DNA from: Corallococcus soli
GTDB taxonomy: Bacteria > Myxococcota > Myxococcia > Myxococcales > Myxococcaceae
Direction: 5' to 3'
Assembly (NCBI RefSeq): GCF_014930455.1
Contig: NZ_JAAIYO010000003.1
Coordinates: 868,001-932,000 of the forward strand
Length of the DNA stretch: 64,000 bases
A model generated the notes under the pieces. That model did no database searches. It saw only the letters and a list, made by a program, of their open reading frames with translations, and was not told where the DNA came from. Position 1 is the first letter of the stretch. The number at the start of each line of letters is the position of its first letter. Of this stretch, positions 17,885 to 27,800 are shown one piece after another. The translations under genes were made by a program, and so were the position numbers.

Positions 17885-20650
17885 ATGGCGGTGACACAGC
17901 AGATGAAGACAGGCAAGGCGGCGGAGCCGGTGCTCTCCGAGGACGAAACGACCCCGGACGTCGGGGCGAACGAAGCGCCCGCGGGGGCGCGGGAGATCGC
18001 CTCCCTGACGCCGATGATGCGCCAGTACCTGGAGGTGAAGGCGCTGCATCCGGACACGGTGCTGTTCTTCCGGATGGGCGACTTCTACGAGATGTTCTTC
18101 GAGGACGCGGTGAAGGCCTCGGAGCTGCTCCAGATCACGCTGACGGCGCGGTCCAAGGGCGCGGACAAGGTCCCGATGTGCGGGTTCCCGTACCACTCGG
18201 CGCGCCGGTACGTCGCGAAGCTGATCGAGCACGGCCTGAAGGTGGCCATCTGCGAGCAGGTGACGGAGCCGGGCGCGGGGCCGGGCATCGTGCAGCGGGA
18301 GGTGACGCGCGTCATCACCCCCGGCATGGTGCTGGACGACGAGGTGCTGGAGCCGCAGGCCAGCAACTTCCTGGCGGCCATGTGCTGGGGGGAGGCGGGC
18401 TTCGGCGCGGCGCTGCTGGAGGCGTCCACCGGCGAGTTCTACACCTTCGAGGCGGCCAGCCTGTCGGAGCTGGTGGAGGGCCTGTCGCGCGTGGACCCGC
18501 GCGAGCTGCTGGTGCCCCAGGGCCAGCGTGAGGCGCCGGAGGTGGTGCAGGTGTGCCAGCGGCTGTCGCGCGCGCCGGCGGTGGCGGAAGGGGAGGGCGC
18601 GGGCTTCGAGCACACCCGGGCGGCGGCCTACCTGCGCTCGCACTTCAACGTGCAGTCGCTGTCCGCGTTCGGGCTGGACGGGGCGCCGCTGGCCACCGGG
18701 GCGGCGGGGGCGGCGCTGCGCTACCTGAAGGACACGCAGAAGACGGCCGCCGCGCACGTGGACCGGCTGTCGCGGCAGGAGAAGTCCGCGTGTCTGGTGA
18801 TGGACGAGTCCTCGCGGGGCAACCTGGAGGTGCTCAAGAGCCTGCGCGACGGGGGCCGCAAGGGGTCGCTGCTGGGCGTGCTGGACAGGACGGCCACGGG
18901 GCTGGGGGCGCGGAAGCTGGCGCGCTGGCTGTCCGCGCCGCTGTGCTCGCTGCCGGAGATCCACGCGCGGCTGGACGCGGTGGAGGAGCTGGCCGGCAAG
19001 AGCGTGTGGCGCGAGGAGCTGGTGGCCACCCTCAAGGAGGTGGGCGACCTGGAGCGGCTGTGCGGCCGGCTGTCGCTGGGCGCGGGCAACGCACGGGACC
19101 TGCGCGCGCTGGGGCTGTCGCTCTCGCAGCTGCCCCGGCTGGGAACAGCGCTGGCGCGGTGTGACTCCGGGCTGCTCAAGTCCCTGGCGGGGCCGCTGGG
19201 GGCGCTGCCGGAGCTGGCGGACGTGCTGCTGCGGGCGGTGACGGACGAGCCGCCGCTGGTCATCCGCGACGGCGGGTTCATCCGGCCGGGGTTCAACGCG
19301 GAGCTGGACGAGGTGGTGGCGCTGTCCACGTCCGGCAAGGACGTGCTGCTGCGCATCGAGCAGCGGGAGAAGGAGCGCACCGGCATCAGCTCGCTGAAGA
19401 TCCGCTACAACAAGGTCTTCGGGTACTACCTGGAGGTGACGAAGGCGAACCTGCACGCGGTGCCCAAGGACTACATCCGCAAGCAGACGACGGTGGGCGC
19501 GGAGCGCTTCGTCACCGAGGAGCTGAAGGAGTACGAGGAGAAGGTCCTCACGGCGGAGGAGCGCCGCACGGCGCTGGAGCTCCAGCTCTTCGAGGAGCTA
19601 CGGGCGCGGGTGGTCTCCGGGGCGCCGGCCATCCGCTCCGCCGCGGAGGCGGTGGCCACGGCGGACGCGCTGGTGTCCTTCGCCCGGTGCGCGGCGGAGT
19701 ACGGCTACACGCGACCCCAGGTGGACGACACGGAGGGGCTGAGCATCACGGGCGGCCGGCACCCGGTGGTGGAGCGGATGCTGGGCGCGGGCGAGTCCTT
19801 CGTGCCCAACGACGTGCGGTTGGATCCGGAGGACGCGCAGTTGCTGGTCATCACCGGCCCCAACATGGCGGGCAAGAGCACGGTGATGCGGCAGGTGGCG
19901 CTGACGGCGCTGATGGCGCAGGCGGGCTCGTTCGTGCCGGCGAAGGCGGCGCGCATCGGCCTGTGCGACCGCATCTTCACGCGCGTGGGCGCGGCGGACA
20001 ACCTGGCGCGCGGGCAGTCCACGTTCATGGTGGAGATGACGGAGACCAGCCACATCCTCCACCACGCGACGCGCCGCAGCCTGGTCATCCTGGATGAGAT
20101 TGGCCGCGGCACGTCCACATACGACGGCCTGTCCATCGCCTGGGCGGTGGCGGAGCACATCCACGACAAGGTGGGAGCGCGCTCGCTGTTCGCGACGCAC
20201 TACCATGAGCTGGTGGACCTGGCGCGCGAGCGGCCCCGGGTGAAGAACCTGTGCGTCGCGGTGAAGGAGCAGGGCGGCCGGGTCATCTTCCTGCGCAAGC
20301 TGATCCCCGGTGGGGCCAGCCGCTCCTACGGCATCGAGGTCGCGAAGCTGGCGGGCCTGCCGCCGGAGGTGGTGTCGCGGGCCCGGGAGCTGCTCCAGAA
20401 CCTGGAGTCCGGCGAGCTGGATGACGCGGGCCGGCCCCGGGTGGCGGTGCGCTCCACGGCGAAGCGCTCGCCCGTGAACGCGGGGCAGCTGGGGTTGTTC
20501 GGGGGCGCGGCGCTGGTGGCCGTGCCGCCTCCGCCTCCCGTTCACTCGGAGGTGCTGGAGGCGCTGCGGGCGGCGTCGGTGGACCGGATGACGCCGCTGG
20601 ACGCGCTCAACCTGCTGGCGAAGTTGCAGCGGGAGCTGGGCTCCTCCTGA
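17885..20650 (+). CDS. mutS: DNA mismatch repair protein MutS
   Basis: A 921-aa MutS that recognises base mismatches and small loops and recruits MutL. The mismatch-reading Phe-X-Glu is in FFRMGDFYEMF (about 60-70), followed by connector, lever and clamp domains. The ATPase has Walker A GPNMAGKST (about 658-666), the ARGQSTFMVEM segment, Walker B LVILDEIGRGTSTYDG and ATHYHEL. The C-terminus keeps a helix-turn-helix-like tail (about 890-921) used in dimerisation. An extra ~35-residue acidic N-terminal extension precedes the core. ATG 17885 follows GGGAGAAGG. Confidence 0.97.
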   Translation: MAVTQQMKTGKAAEPVLSEDETTPDVGANEAPAGAREIASLTPMMRQYLEVKALHPDTVLFFRMGDFYEMFFEDAVKASELLQITLTARSKGADKVPMCGFPYHSARRYVAKLIEHGLKVAICEQVTEPGAGPGIVQREVTRVITPGMVLDDEVLEPQASNFLAAMCWGEAGFGAALLEASTGEFYTFEAASLSELVEGLSRVDPRELLVPQGQREAPEVVQVCQRLSRAPAVAEGEGAGFEHTRAAAYLRSHFNVQSLSAFGLDGAPLATGAAGAALRYLKDTQKTAAAHVDRLSRQEKSACLVMDESSRGNLEVLKSLRDGGRKGSLLGVLDRTATGLGARKLARWLSAPLCSLPEIHARLDAVEELAGKSVWREELVATLKEVGDLERLCGRLSLGAGNARDLRALGLSLSQLPRLGTALARCDSGLLKSLAGPLGALPELADVLLRAVTDEPPLVIRDGGFIRPGFNAELDEVVALSTSGKDVLLRIEQREKERTGISSLKIRYNKVFGYYLEVTKANLHAVPKDYIRKQTTVGAERFVTEELKEYEEKVLTAEERRTALELQLFEELRARVVSGAPAIRSAAEAVATADALVSFARCAAEYGYTRPQVDDTEGLSITGGRHPVVERMLGAGESFVPNDVRLDPEDAQLLVITGPNMAGKSTVMRQVALTALMAQAGSFVPAKAARIGLCDRIFTRVGAADNLARGQSTFMVEMTETSHILHHATRRSLVILDEIGRGTSTYDGLSIAWAVAEHIHDKVGARSLFATHYHELVDLARERPRVKNLCVAVKEQGGRVIFLRKLIPGGASRSYGIEVAKLAGLPPEVVSRARELLQNLESGELDDAGRPRVAVRSTAKRSPVNAGQLGLFGGAALVAVPPPPPVHSEVLEALRAASVDRMTPLDALNLLAKLQRELGSS

Positions 20651-20779
20651 GTCGGGTGTCACGCCGCACGCGGCGGCCTTGGGGGCTGCCGCGTGTGGAG
20701 GCCCATGGGGTCTCCGGTCCGGGCTGTTGCCCTGGCCCGTGTGCTAATGCTCGTCCCTGGTCGCCCTGGGAGGAACGTC

Positions 20780-22084
20780 ATGATCGTCGTGTATCAGTCG
20801 CTGGAGTCCGTTGGGCACAAGGACAGCACTGCGCACTCCGTCCTCAGCGGCAACTCCTTCAAGCACAAGACCCAGAAGAACGCCGGCAAGGTGTATGACC
20901 TCGACGCTGACAGCCGGAAACACACCTACTCGATCCCCTTCTTCGACCTGGTTCAGAAGAAGCATACGACCCAGGAGATGGAGGTGGAGTTCGCCACGGA
21001 CGTCGAATCCAAGGCGATGTCGAAGAAGTTCAAGGACAGCTGGCGGCAGGGCGGGAACGAGCTGGAGGTGTTCCTGGAAGGTGTCATCGACACCATCGTG
21101 AAGAGCACGCTGAACCGGACGTGCGTGCGGGAGGGGTTCGGCAGCCGTCCCCCGGAGATCATCGTGCTGGGGGAGCTGTATGGCGAGGACCTGAAGGGGA
21201 AGACCTTCAAGGGCTACCAGGTCATTGATGGAATGAACCCCACGGGTGACTCGCGGCACCGGTTCACGGTCCTGAAGAACGAGCACAGCCGCATTGATCG
21301 CATGGACCTGAAGCTCCATTCCTTCGACGGGACCTCGAACAACAACAAGAATGAAAAAGCCATCTGCATGACGCTGGAGGTGATGGGTTGGCTCATGGCG
21401 TTCGTGCACATCCCGAATGAGATCTGCAACAACAGCGAGAAGGTGGTCGCGTACCTGAAGAACAACGCCGTGCGCTCGACGGGCAGCGAAGAGCTGGATC
21501 TGGTGATCGGCGACACCAACCAGCAGCGCGACGGCTTCGTGCGGGAGGCCCTGGGCAACACGCTGGGCGGCACGGACTGGGTGACCAGCATCCACGAGGG
21601 CCGGCAGGAGCTGGTGGGGTATGGCGGGCACGAGACGTTCAGCATCTCCGGAACCAACAGCGGCTTTGATCGCCACTTCGACATCGCCTGCAGCCGCCAC
21701 GTCGTCGTGAAGATCAAGGACAAGAAGATCGTCGGCTGCGATCCGAAGGAGCTGGAGAATCCGAACTACGAGCCCGTCTTCATCTTCCATGGGCTGACGG
21801 ACAAGTTCACCCAGCTCAACGGCAAGGCGTATGCCTACAGCGATCACAACGGCGTCATCGTCGAGGTGCTGCGCAGGAAGAACCCCCTGGCCTACAAGGC
21901 CTTTCAACGCGGGTTCATCTTCTGCCGCCTGTGCGATGAGAAGTTGCACGGCATCGAGACCCTCACGGGCATCCACCTCCGGTGCCCGACCCCGCGCCTG
22001 ACCCAGGGGACGAAGCGCAAGTACGAGGAGTCGGACGTCGACCTGGATTCAGGGCAGGCCCCGGTCAAGAAGTTGAAGCTGTAG
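20780..22084 (+). CDS. DNase I-fold (EEP-superfamily)-like protein with nuclear-localisation-like C-terminus
   Basis: A 434-aa soluble protein, not recognised by overall sequence. The motifs of endonuclease/exonuclease/phosphatase (DNase I-fold) enzymes occur in the right order: E132 in VLGELYGE, H210 in FVHIPNE, D245/N247 in VIGDTNQ, D297/D301 in GFDRHFDIA and D355/H356 in YSDHNGV. This suggests a metal-dependent nuclease or phosphodiesterase; the assignment is inferred. The C-terminus carries basic clusters KRK (412-414) and PVKKLKL (428-434) around an acidic spacer, like a bipartite nuclear-localisation signal. A C382-X2-C385 pair with nearby His/Cys may bind zinc. Codon use is less GC-extreme than in neighbours. 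ATG 20780 follows GGGAGGAACGTC. No signal peptide. Confidence 0.65.
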   Translation: MIVVYQSLESVGHKDSTAHSVLSGNSFKHKTQKNAGKVYDLDADSRKHTYSIPFFDLVQKKHTTQEMEVEFATDVESKAMSKKFKDSWRQGGNELEVFLEGVIDTIVKSTLNRTCVREGFGSRPPEIIVLGELYGEDLKGKTFKGYQVIDGMNPTGDSRHRFTVLKNEHSRIDRMDLKLHSFDGTSNNNKNEKAICMTLEVMGWLMAFVHIPNEICNNSEKVVAYLKNNAVRSTGSEELDLVIGDTNQQRDGFVREALGNTLGGTDWVTSIHEGRQELVGYGGHETFSISGTNSGFDRHFDIACSRHVVVKIKDKKIVGCDPKELENPNYEPVFIFHGLTDKFTQLNGKAYAYSDHNGVIVEVLRRKNPLAYKAFQRGFIFCRLCDEKLHGIETLTGIHLRCPTPRLTQGTKRKYEESDVDLDSGQAPVKKLKL

Positions 22085-22141
22085 GGGCCGTCTGCCCGAA
22101 AAGCGGCGAAGCCTTTCCCCTGCGGTAGGCTCGCGGCCCCC

Positions 22142-22909
22142 ATGCAATTCGCCATTCCCCATGCTCCCCGCCGTGTGCGTCTGGCCCAGGTCCCCGGCGC
22201 GGTGGCGCGGCTGGTGCGCGGGGTGCTGGTGGCGCTGGGGGTGACGGCGCTCCTGGGGCTGGGCATCGGGTGGGTGGGGCGCTTCTTCGTGGAGGAGCAG
22301 CGCTTCGCGGCGCGCGCGGAGGAGGTGCCCGCGCTGGTGGCCCGCAGCCATGCGCCTCCGGCGTCCGCTCGCGAGGACGCGGACGGCACGCTGGACGTGC
22401 TCTACACGTTCGCGGACATGGAGCACACGGTGGCGGGGGTCCGCACCCGGGCGGACTTCGCGGCGGGCCTGGGGCCGGGCGCGCAGGTGATGCTGCTGGT
22501 GGACCCTTCACGCCCCGGGCAGCCGCGCGAAGCCGCGTATGCGCGCGAGCGTGCCTCCCGCATGGGGTGGATGCCCTGGGGCCTGGGGCTGGGCGCGCTG
22601 GTGGCCGCCGCCGGCTTCGGCTGGGAGGTGCGGCGGCTGTGGCGCAAGGAGGTGGTGCCCCTGCGCCTGGGCGCGCTGGTGTGGCTCACCCCGGACGACG
22701 GCCACCTGCCAGAAGGCAAGGGCGAGGCGGAGTTCCCCGCGCACTACTTCCGCCAGGACGTGAAGCAGGCCGTGCGGGCGCGCTGCCGCCCCCAGCGGGC
22801 CCCCGTGCGCAATGGCGGCAAGGTGCTGGCGGCCGTCGTCCCGAGCGAGCCCGGGTGGTGTCGGGTCATCGACGAGGAGCTGGCGCGGAAGCTGGGCTGG
22901 GTGCGCTGA
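22142..22909 (+). CDS. Membrane protein, DUF3592-like
   Basis: A 255-aa protein with two TMs (about 25-50 and 145-165) enclosing an extracytoplasmic beta-rich domain. That domain's pattern (LDVLYTFADMEHTVAGV...G...VMLLVDPSRP) matches DUF3592-type proteins. A cytoplasmic C-terminal region of about 90 residues has no recognised domain. It stands alone between the EEP-like gene and the amidase gene. Role unknown. Confidence 0.7.
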   Translation: MQFAIPHAPRRVRLAQVPGAVARLVRGVLVALGVTALLGLGIGWVGRFFVEEQRFAARAEEVPALVARSHAPPASAREDADGTLDVLYTFADMEHTVAGVRTRADFAAGLGPGAQVMLLVDPSRPGQPREAAYARERASRMGWMPWGLGLGALVAAAGFGWEVRRLWRKEVVPLRLGALVWLTPDDGHLPEGKGEAEFPAHYFRQDVKQAVRARCRPQRAPVRNGGKVLAAVVPSEPGWCRVIDEELARKLGWVR

Positions 22910-22993
22910 AGGACGTGCCGTCAGGGCCGAAAAGTTGCCGGCCCCCAGACACCGTGTGACACACGCCTGTAGCTGCAACGGCTGGAGGCCTTC

Positions 22994-24826
22994 ATGCGCG
23001 TACGCTTCTCCCACCTCGTGCTGCCCGTGCTGATGCTCATGGCGCCGAACGCCGTCGGGGCCAGCAAGCGCAACGAGGCCGAGGAGGCGTACCAGCAGGC
23101 CCGCCGCGCCTACTACGCGCTCAAGGACGACGCGGCCCGCCGCAAGCTGCGGCACCACTGGCTCAACGTGGTGCACCGCTTCGAGGCCGTGGCCAGCCAC
23201 TACCCCAAGAGCGACCGCGCCCCCGACGCCCTCTTCACCGCGGGCGATCTGCTCCAGGAGCTGAGCCGCATCTCGTTCGTGGAGGGGGACCTCCAGTCGG
23301 CCATCAGCGACTACACGAAGCTGCTGGAGGCGCACCCCAAGCACCGGCTCGCGGACGACGCGGCGCTGGCGCTGGCGCGCATCCACGTCAACCGCCTGGA
23401 CAAGCCGGACACCGCGCGGAAGATCCTCACCGAGTCGCTGGCCACCAACCCCAAGGGCGACCAGGGCAAGGAGATCAAGGCGCTGCTGGCCTCGCTGCCC
23501 GCGTCCAACAAGGCGCCGTCCGTCCGGCCCGCCGTGAAGCCGCTGCCGCCGACGAAGGGCGCCCAGGGCACCGCCGTCGCCGAGGCCACCGCGCAGGACC
23601 GCTCCGCCCTGGTGGACGCCATCTCCAAGCTGGCCCGCGAGCCGGCCCCCGTGCCGCCGCGCCACGAGCCGAGCGCCCCCGCGAAGGAGCCGGCGGTGGT
23701 CATCGCGGACGCGCCGACCGTCGCCGACAAGGCCCTGGATGCGAAGGACGCTGGCCGTGCGTCCTCCGACGCGAAGGCCCCGGAGTCCAAGGCCCCCGAG
23801 GCCGTGGCCTCCGTGCGCGGCACCGTGCTCCAGCCGCTGAAGCCGGACGCCGCCCCCTCCGAGTCCCTGAAGCCCACGGCTCCGGCGGTCGCGGCGGCTC
23901 CCCCGGCCTCCTCGACTCCGGCGACGGACAGCGCCACGGCGTCCCGCACGGGGCCGAAGCCGGCCGAGCCGGAGGTCGTCTCCTCGAAGCCGCCCCGCGC
24001 GGTGGCGGTGTCGCCCATGCCGGAGGCCCCGCGTCCGGTGACGGCGCCGGTGGACGCGCAGGTGGCGCAGGCGCGGCTGCGGACGGTGGCGAAGCAGTCC
24101 CGCAACGCGGAGCTGACGCTGGCGGAGCAGTTGGGGCTCAAGGTGCGCCGCGTGGTCATCGATCCGGGCCATGGCGGGCATGACTCGGGCGCGGTGGGCA
24201 AGGGCGGGACGATGGAGAAGGAGGTGGCGCTGGCCATCTCCAAGAAGGTCGCGGACGGCCTGCGGGAGAAGGGGCTGGAGGTCGTGCTCACCCGCGACGA
24301 CGACACCTTCATCCGCCTGGAGGACCGCGCGAAGCTGGCGAACGAGGCGCACGGCGACCTGTTCATCTCGGTGCACTGCAACTCGGCGGCGACGCACAAG
24401 CTGCGCGGCATCGAGACGTACACGCTCAACACCTCCGCGGACCGCTACTCCATCCGCCTGGCCGCGCGCGAGAACGCCTCTTCCGAGAAGGGCATCAGCG
24501 ACCTCCAGTTCATCCTGGCGGATCTGGCGACGAAGGCGAACACGGAGGAGTCGTCCCGGCTGGCGAAGTCCGTGCAGCACAGCCTGGTGAAGGGCCTGGC
24601 CAACAAGTACGACGGCATCAAGGACCTGGGCCACAAGGAGGCGCTGTTCTACGTGCTCCTGGGCGCGCGGATGCCGGCCATCCTGGTGGAGACGTCCTTC
24701 CTGTCGCACGCGGAGGAGGAGAAGCGCCTGGCGTCCGAGCGCTACCAGGACGAAGTGGCGAAGAGCATCGTGCTCGGAGTGGAAGAGTTCCTCGGAGACC
24801 GGCGCCGCGTGGCCAAGGTAGACTGA
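22994..24826 (+). CDS. amiC: N-acetylmuramoyl-L-alanine amidase (AmiA/AmiC type)
   Basis: A 610-aa periplasmic amidase that cleaves the amide bond between MurNAc and the stem peptide, normally during cell separation. Signal peptide (1-24); a TPR-like region (about 28-160) with repeated amphipathic helices; a low-complexity Ala/Pro/Lys linker (about 165-370); and a C-terminal Amidase_3 domain (about 383-605). Zinc ligands and catalysis are visible: H in IDPGHGG, E in TMEKEV, H in ISVHCN and the catalytic E in LVETSFLSH. The TPR and linker extension is longer than in E. coli AmiC and probably controls localisation. Confidence 0.93.
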   Translation: MRVRFSHLVLPVLMLMAPNAVGASKRNEAEEAYQQARRAYYALKDDAARRKLRHHWLNVVHRFEAVASHYPKSDRAPDALFTAGDLLQELSRISFVEGDLQSAISDYTKLLEAHPKHRLADDAALALARIHVNRLDKPDTARKILTESLATNPKGDQGKEIKALLASLPASNKAPSVRPAVKPLPPTKGAQGTAVAEATAQDRSALVDAISKLAREPAPVPPRHEPSAPAKEPAVVIADAPTVADKALDAKDAGRASSDAKAPESKAPEAVASVRGTVLQPLKPDAAPSESLKPTAPAVAAAPPASSTPATDSATASRTGPKPAEPEVVSSKPPRAVAVSPMPEAPRPVTAPVDAQVAQARLRTVAKQSRNAELTLAEQLGLKVRRVVIDPGHGGHDSGAVGKGGTMEKEVALAISKKVADGLREKGLEVVLTRDDDTFIRLEDRAKLANEAHGDLFISVHCNSAATHKLRGIETYTLNTSADRYSIRLAARENASSEKGISDLQFILADLATKANTEESSRLAKSVQHSLVKGLANKYDGIKDLGHKEALFYVLLGARMPAILVETSFLSHAEEEKRLASERYQDEVAKSIVLGVEEFLGDRRRVAKVD

Positions 24827-24842
24827 CGCTCGCGTCGTCACC

Positions 24843-27800
24843 ATGGCCGAGCAGTCTCCCCCGTCCGTCCCCCGTCCCTCGCAGGACCCGAATGCACCTC
24901 CGTTCCAGACGGAGGCGGACCTGCGCGCGTGGCTGCGGGCGGAGGGGCTGGAGCACCTCACCCGCCTGAGCCTCGCGCTGCTCACCCCGCGCGTGGAGGC
25001 CGCGTACCTGCCGCAGGTGCGCGCGGTCATCTCCCGCCGGCGGCTGGTGGAGCTGCTGGCCGTGGACTCGCTCGACCGCTGGACGGCGGAGATGCTGCCC
25101 ACGCCGCGCATGCGGGACGTGCTGCCGAAGCTCGCCTGGCGCTTCGTGGAGGAGGAGCGGGCGGGCGTGGCCGAAGCGCGCGCTTCGCTGCCTGAGCGGC
25201 TGGCCCCTCCCGCGGAGCCCCGCACGCACAAGGTCCACGGGATGCTGCTCGCGTGGCGCGCCCTGGTGCCCCCCGGCGTGGCGCCGCGTCCGGCGCGCGC
25301 GCTGTCGCTGGACGCCCTGGTGGAGGAGCCGGACCTGCCGGGCTTCCGCCTCAAGGAGACGCGCATCTCCGAGCTGCCGGTGGGCCCGGCGAGCAGCGTC
25401 TTCATCCTGCCGGACGCGCGGCTGACGTTCAGTCCGTCGGGCGTGGCGGTGGACTGCTCCTGCGGCGCCACGTTCTGCGTGCACCAACTGGCGGCGGTGG
25501 ACACCACGCTCGTCTGGTTGCGCCAGCGCTGGACGGAGGCCTTCGGCGAGACGCTGGAGGAGCTGGTGCGGCCCCCCTGGGCGCGGACGCTGCGCGCGCT
25601 GGAGCGGGCGGTGGAGGAGGGCCCGGGCGGCGGGGGCGTGGAGATCTCCTGGCGCATGGACGTCATCGAGGGCTACGGCGTGGAGGTCGCGCCCTACGTG
25701 CACCGGCGCACCAAGAAGGGCCAGCGCACGCTCGGGGCGAAGCTGGGCCGGCGCAAGCTGTTGCAGGAGTACGGCTCGCAGCTCACCCCCGCGGACTCGC
25801 GCATCGCGGCGCTGCTGGCGGACAATGAGGCCCCGGCGTCGCGCGCGCTGCTGTTCGAGCTCATCGACCATCCGCGCATCTACCTGGAGGGCCTGGACCC
25901 GGACCTGCTCGTGCGCATCGAGCGCCAGAAGGTGGGGCTCGTCGCCGAGGACCGGGGCGGCACCGTCGTGGTGAACACGGGCGTGGATGGCACCGCGCTG
26001 CCCGCGGCGATGCTGGAGCGCGTGCGCAAGTCGCGGCCGGAGGAGGCGGTGTTCCTCTGGGACGAAGGCTCGCGCCTGCTCACCGTGCTGGACGTGACGC
26101 CGGAGGTGCGCGCGCTCACCACGGTGCTGCTGCGCCACGGCAACGCGTTCCCCCCGGAGAGCCACGGCGCGCTGCTGGAGCAGCTGTCCCGGTTCTCCAT
26201 GCGCCTGCCGGTGGCCATGCCCCGCAGCGTGATGGGCGAATCCGTGGCGCCCGAGCAGCTCCCGGTGCTGCGGCTGGAGGGGCAGCCCGGAGGCGGGGTG
26301 CGCCTGGAGCTGCGCGTGCGACCGCTGCCGGACGGGCCGTCGTTCCTGCCCGGAGAGGGGCCGCGGGACGTGCACGTGCGGCGTGGCACCGCGTCCTTCC
26401 ACGCGGTGCGCGACTTTGGCCGGGAGCTGGCGGCGGCCACGGCGCTCCAGGCCCGGCTGCCCCTGCAGTCCGCGGAGCCGCAGGAGCAGCCCTTCTGCTT
26501 CCTCTTCCACAGCGCGCAGGGCGGGCTGGCGGTGCTGGCGCTGTGCGCGGACTTCGAACCCCGGCCGGAGCTGGAGTGGGTGGGCCCCTCCATGCGGCTG
26601 GTGGAGAAGCGGGGCGTCCAGGACCTGAAGGTCGTCCTGCAGCGCAAGCGGGACTGGTTCGGCGTGCTGGGCGGGCTGGCGGTGGAGGGCGAGCGGGTGG
26701 AGCTGGCGCGGCTGCTGGACGCGGCCCGGCGCAAGGAGCGCTTCGTCCAGGTGGACGCGAACACCTGGGTGGAGATTGAAGCCGCGCTGCGCGAGCACCT
26801 GGAGCGGCTGTCGGACCACACCTATGCCTCCCGCCACGGGCTGGAGGTGGGCCCGTCCGCGGCGGAGGCCCTGGCGGGGCTGGGCACCGCGGGCGCGGAC
26901 ATCGAAGCCGACGCGTCGTGGAAGACGCTGGTGGAGCGCATCTTCGCGGCCCGCGAGCTGAAGCCCCGGGTGCCGGCGTCGCTCAAGACGGAGCTGCGCG
27001 ACTACCAGCACGAGGGCTTCCGCTGGCTCACGCGGCTGGCGTCGTGGAACGCGGGTGGGGTGCTCGCGGACGACATGGGCCTGGGCAAGACGGTGCAGGC
27101 GCTGGCCGTGCTGCTGGAGCGCGCGAAGCTGGGCCCCGCGCTGGTGCTGGCGCCCACGTCGGTGGCCTTCAACTGGCGGGACGAGGCAAAGCGCTTCGCG
27201 CCGTCCCTCAAGGTGACGCTCTTCTCCGAGACGGAGGACCGGGGCGGCACGCTGGAGCGGCTGGGGCCTCGCGACGTGCTGGTGCTCAGCTACGGCCTGC
27301 TCACGCGCGACGTGGAGCGGCTGGCCGCGCAGCGCTTCGCCACCATCGTCTTCGACGAGGCCCAGACGCTGAAGAACGCGGCCACGCACCGCTTCCGCGC
27401 GGCCCGGGCGCTCCAGGGGGACTTCAAGTTCGCGCTGTCCGGCACGCCCCTGGAGAACCACCTGGGCGAGCTGTGGGCGCTCTTCGCCGTCGTCTTCCCG
27501 GGGCTGCTGGGCAGCCTGGAGGCGTTCCGCGCCCGCTTCGCCGCGCCCATCGAGCGGCAGATCGATCCCACGGCCGCGCCCGCGCTGGCCCGGGTGCTCC
27601 AGCCCTTCCTGCTGCGCCGCACCAAGGCGCAGGTGGAGGCCCAGCTTCCGCCGCGCACCGACGTGCACGTGCCCGTCGTGCTGTCCCCACCGGAGTGGAC
27701 GCTCTACGAGGACGCGCGGCTGGCGGCCCTGTCGGACCTGGAGACGCGCAAGTCGAAGCTGAAGGAGCAGGAGCGGCGCATCGAGGTGCTGGCCGCCCTG

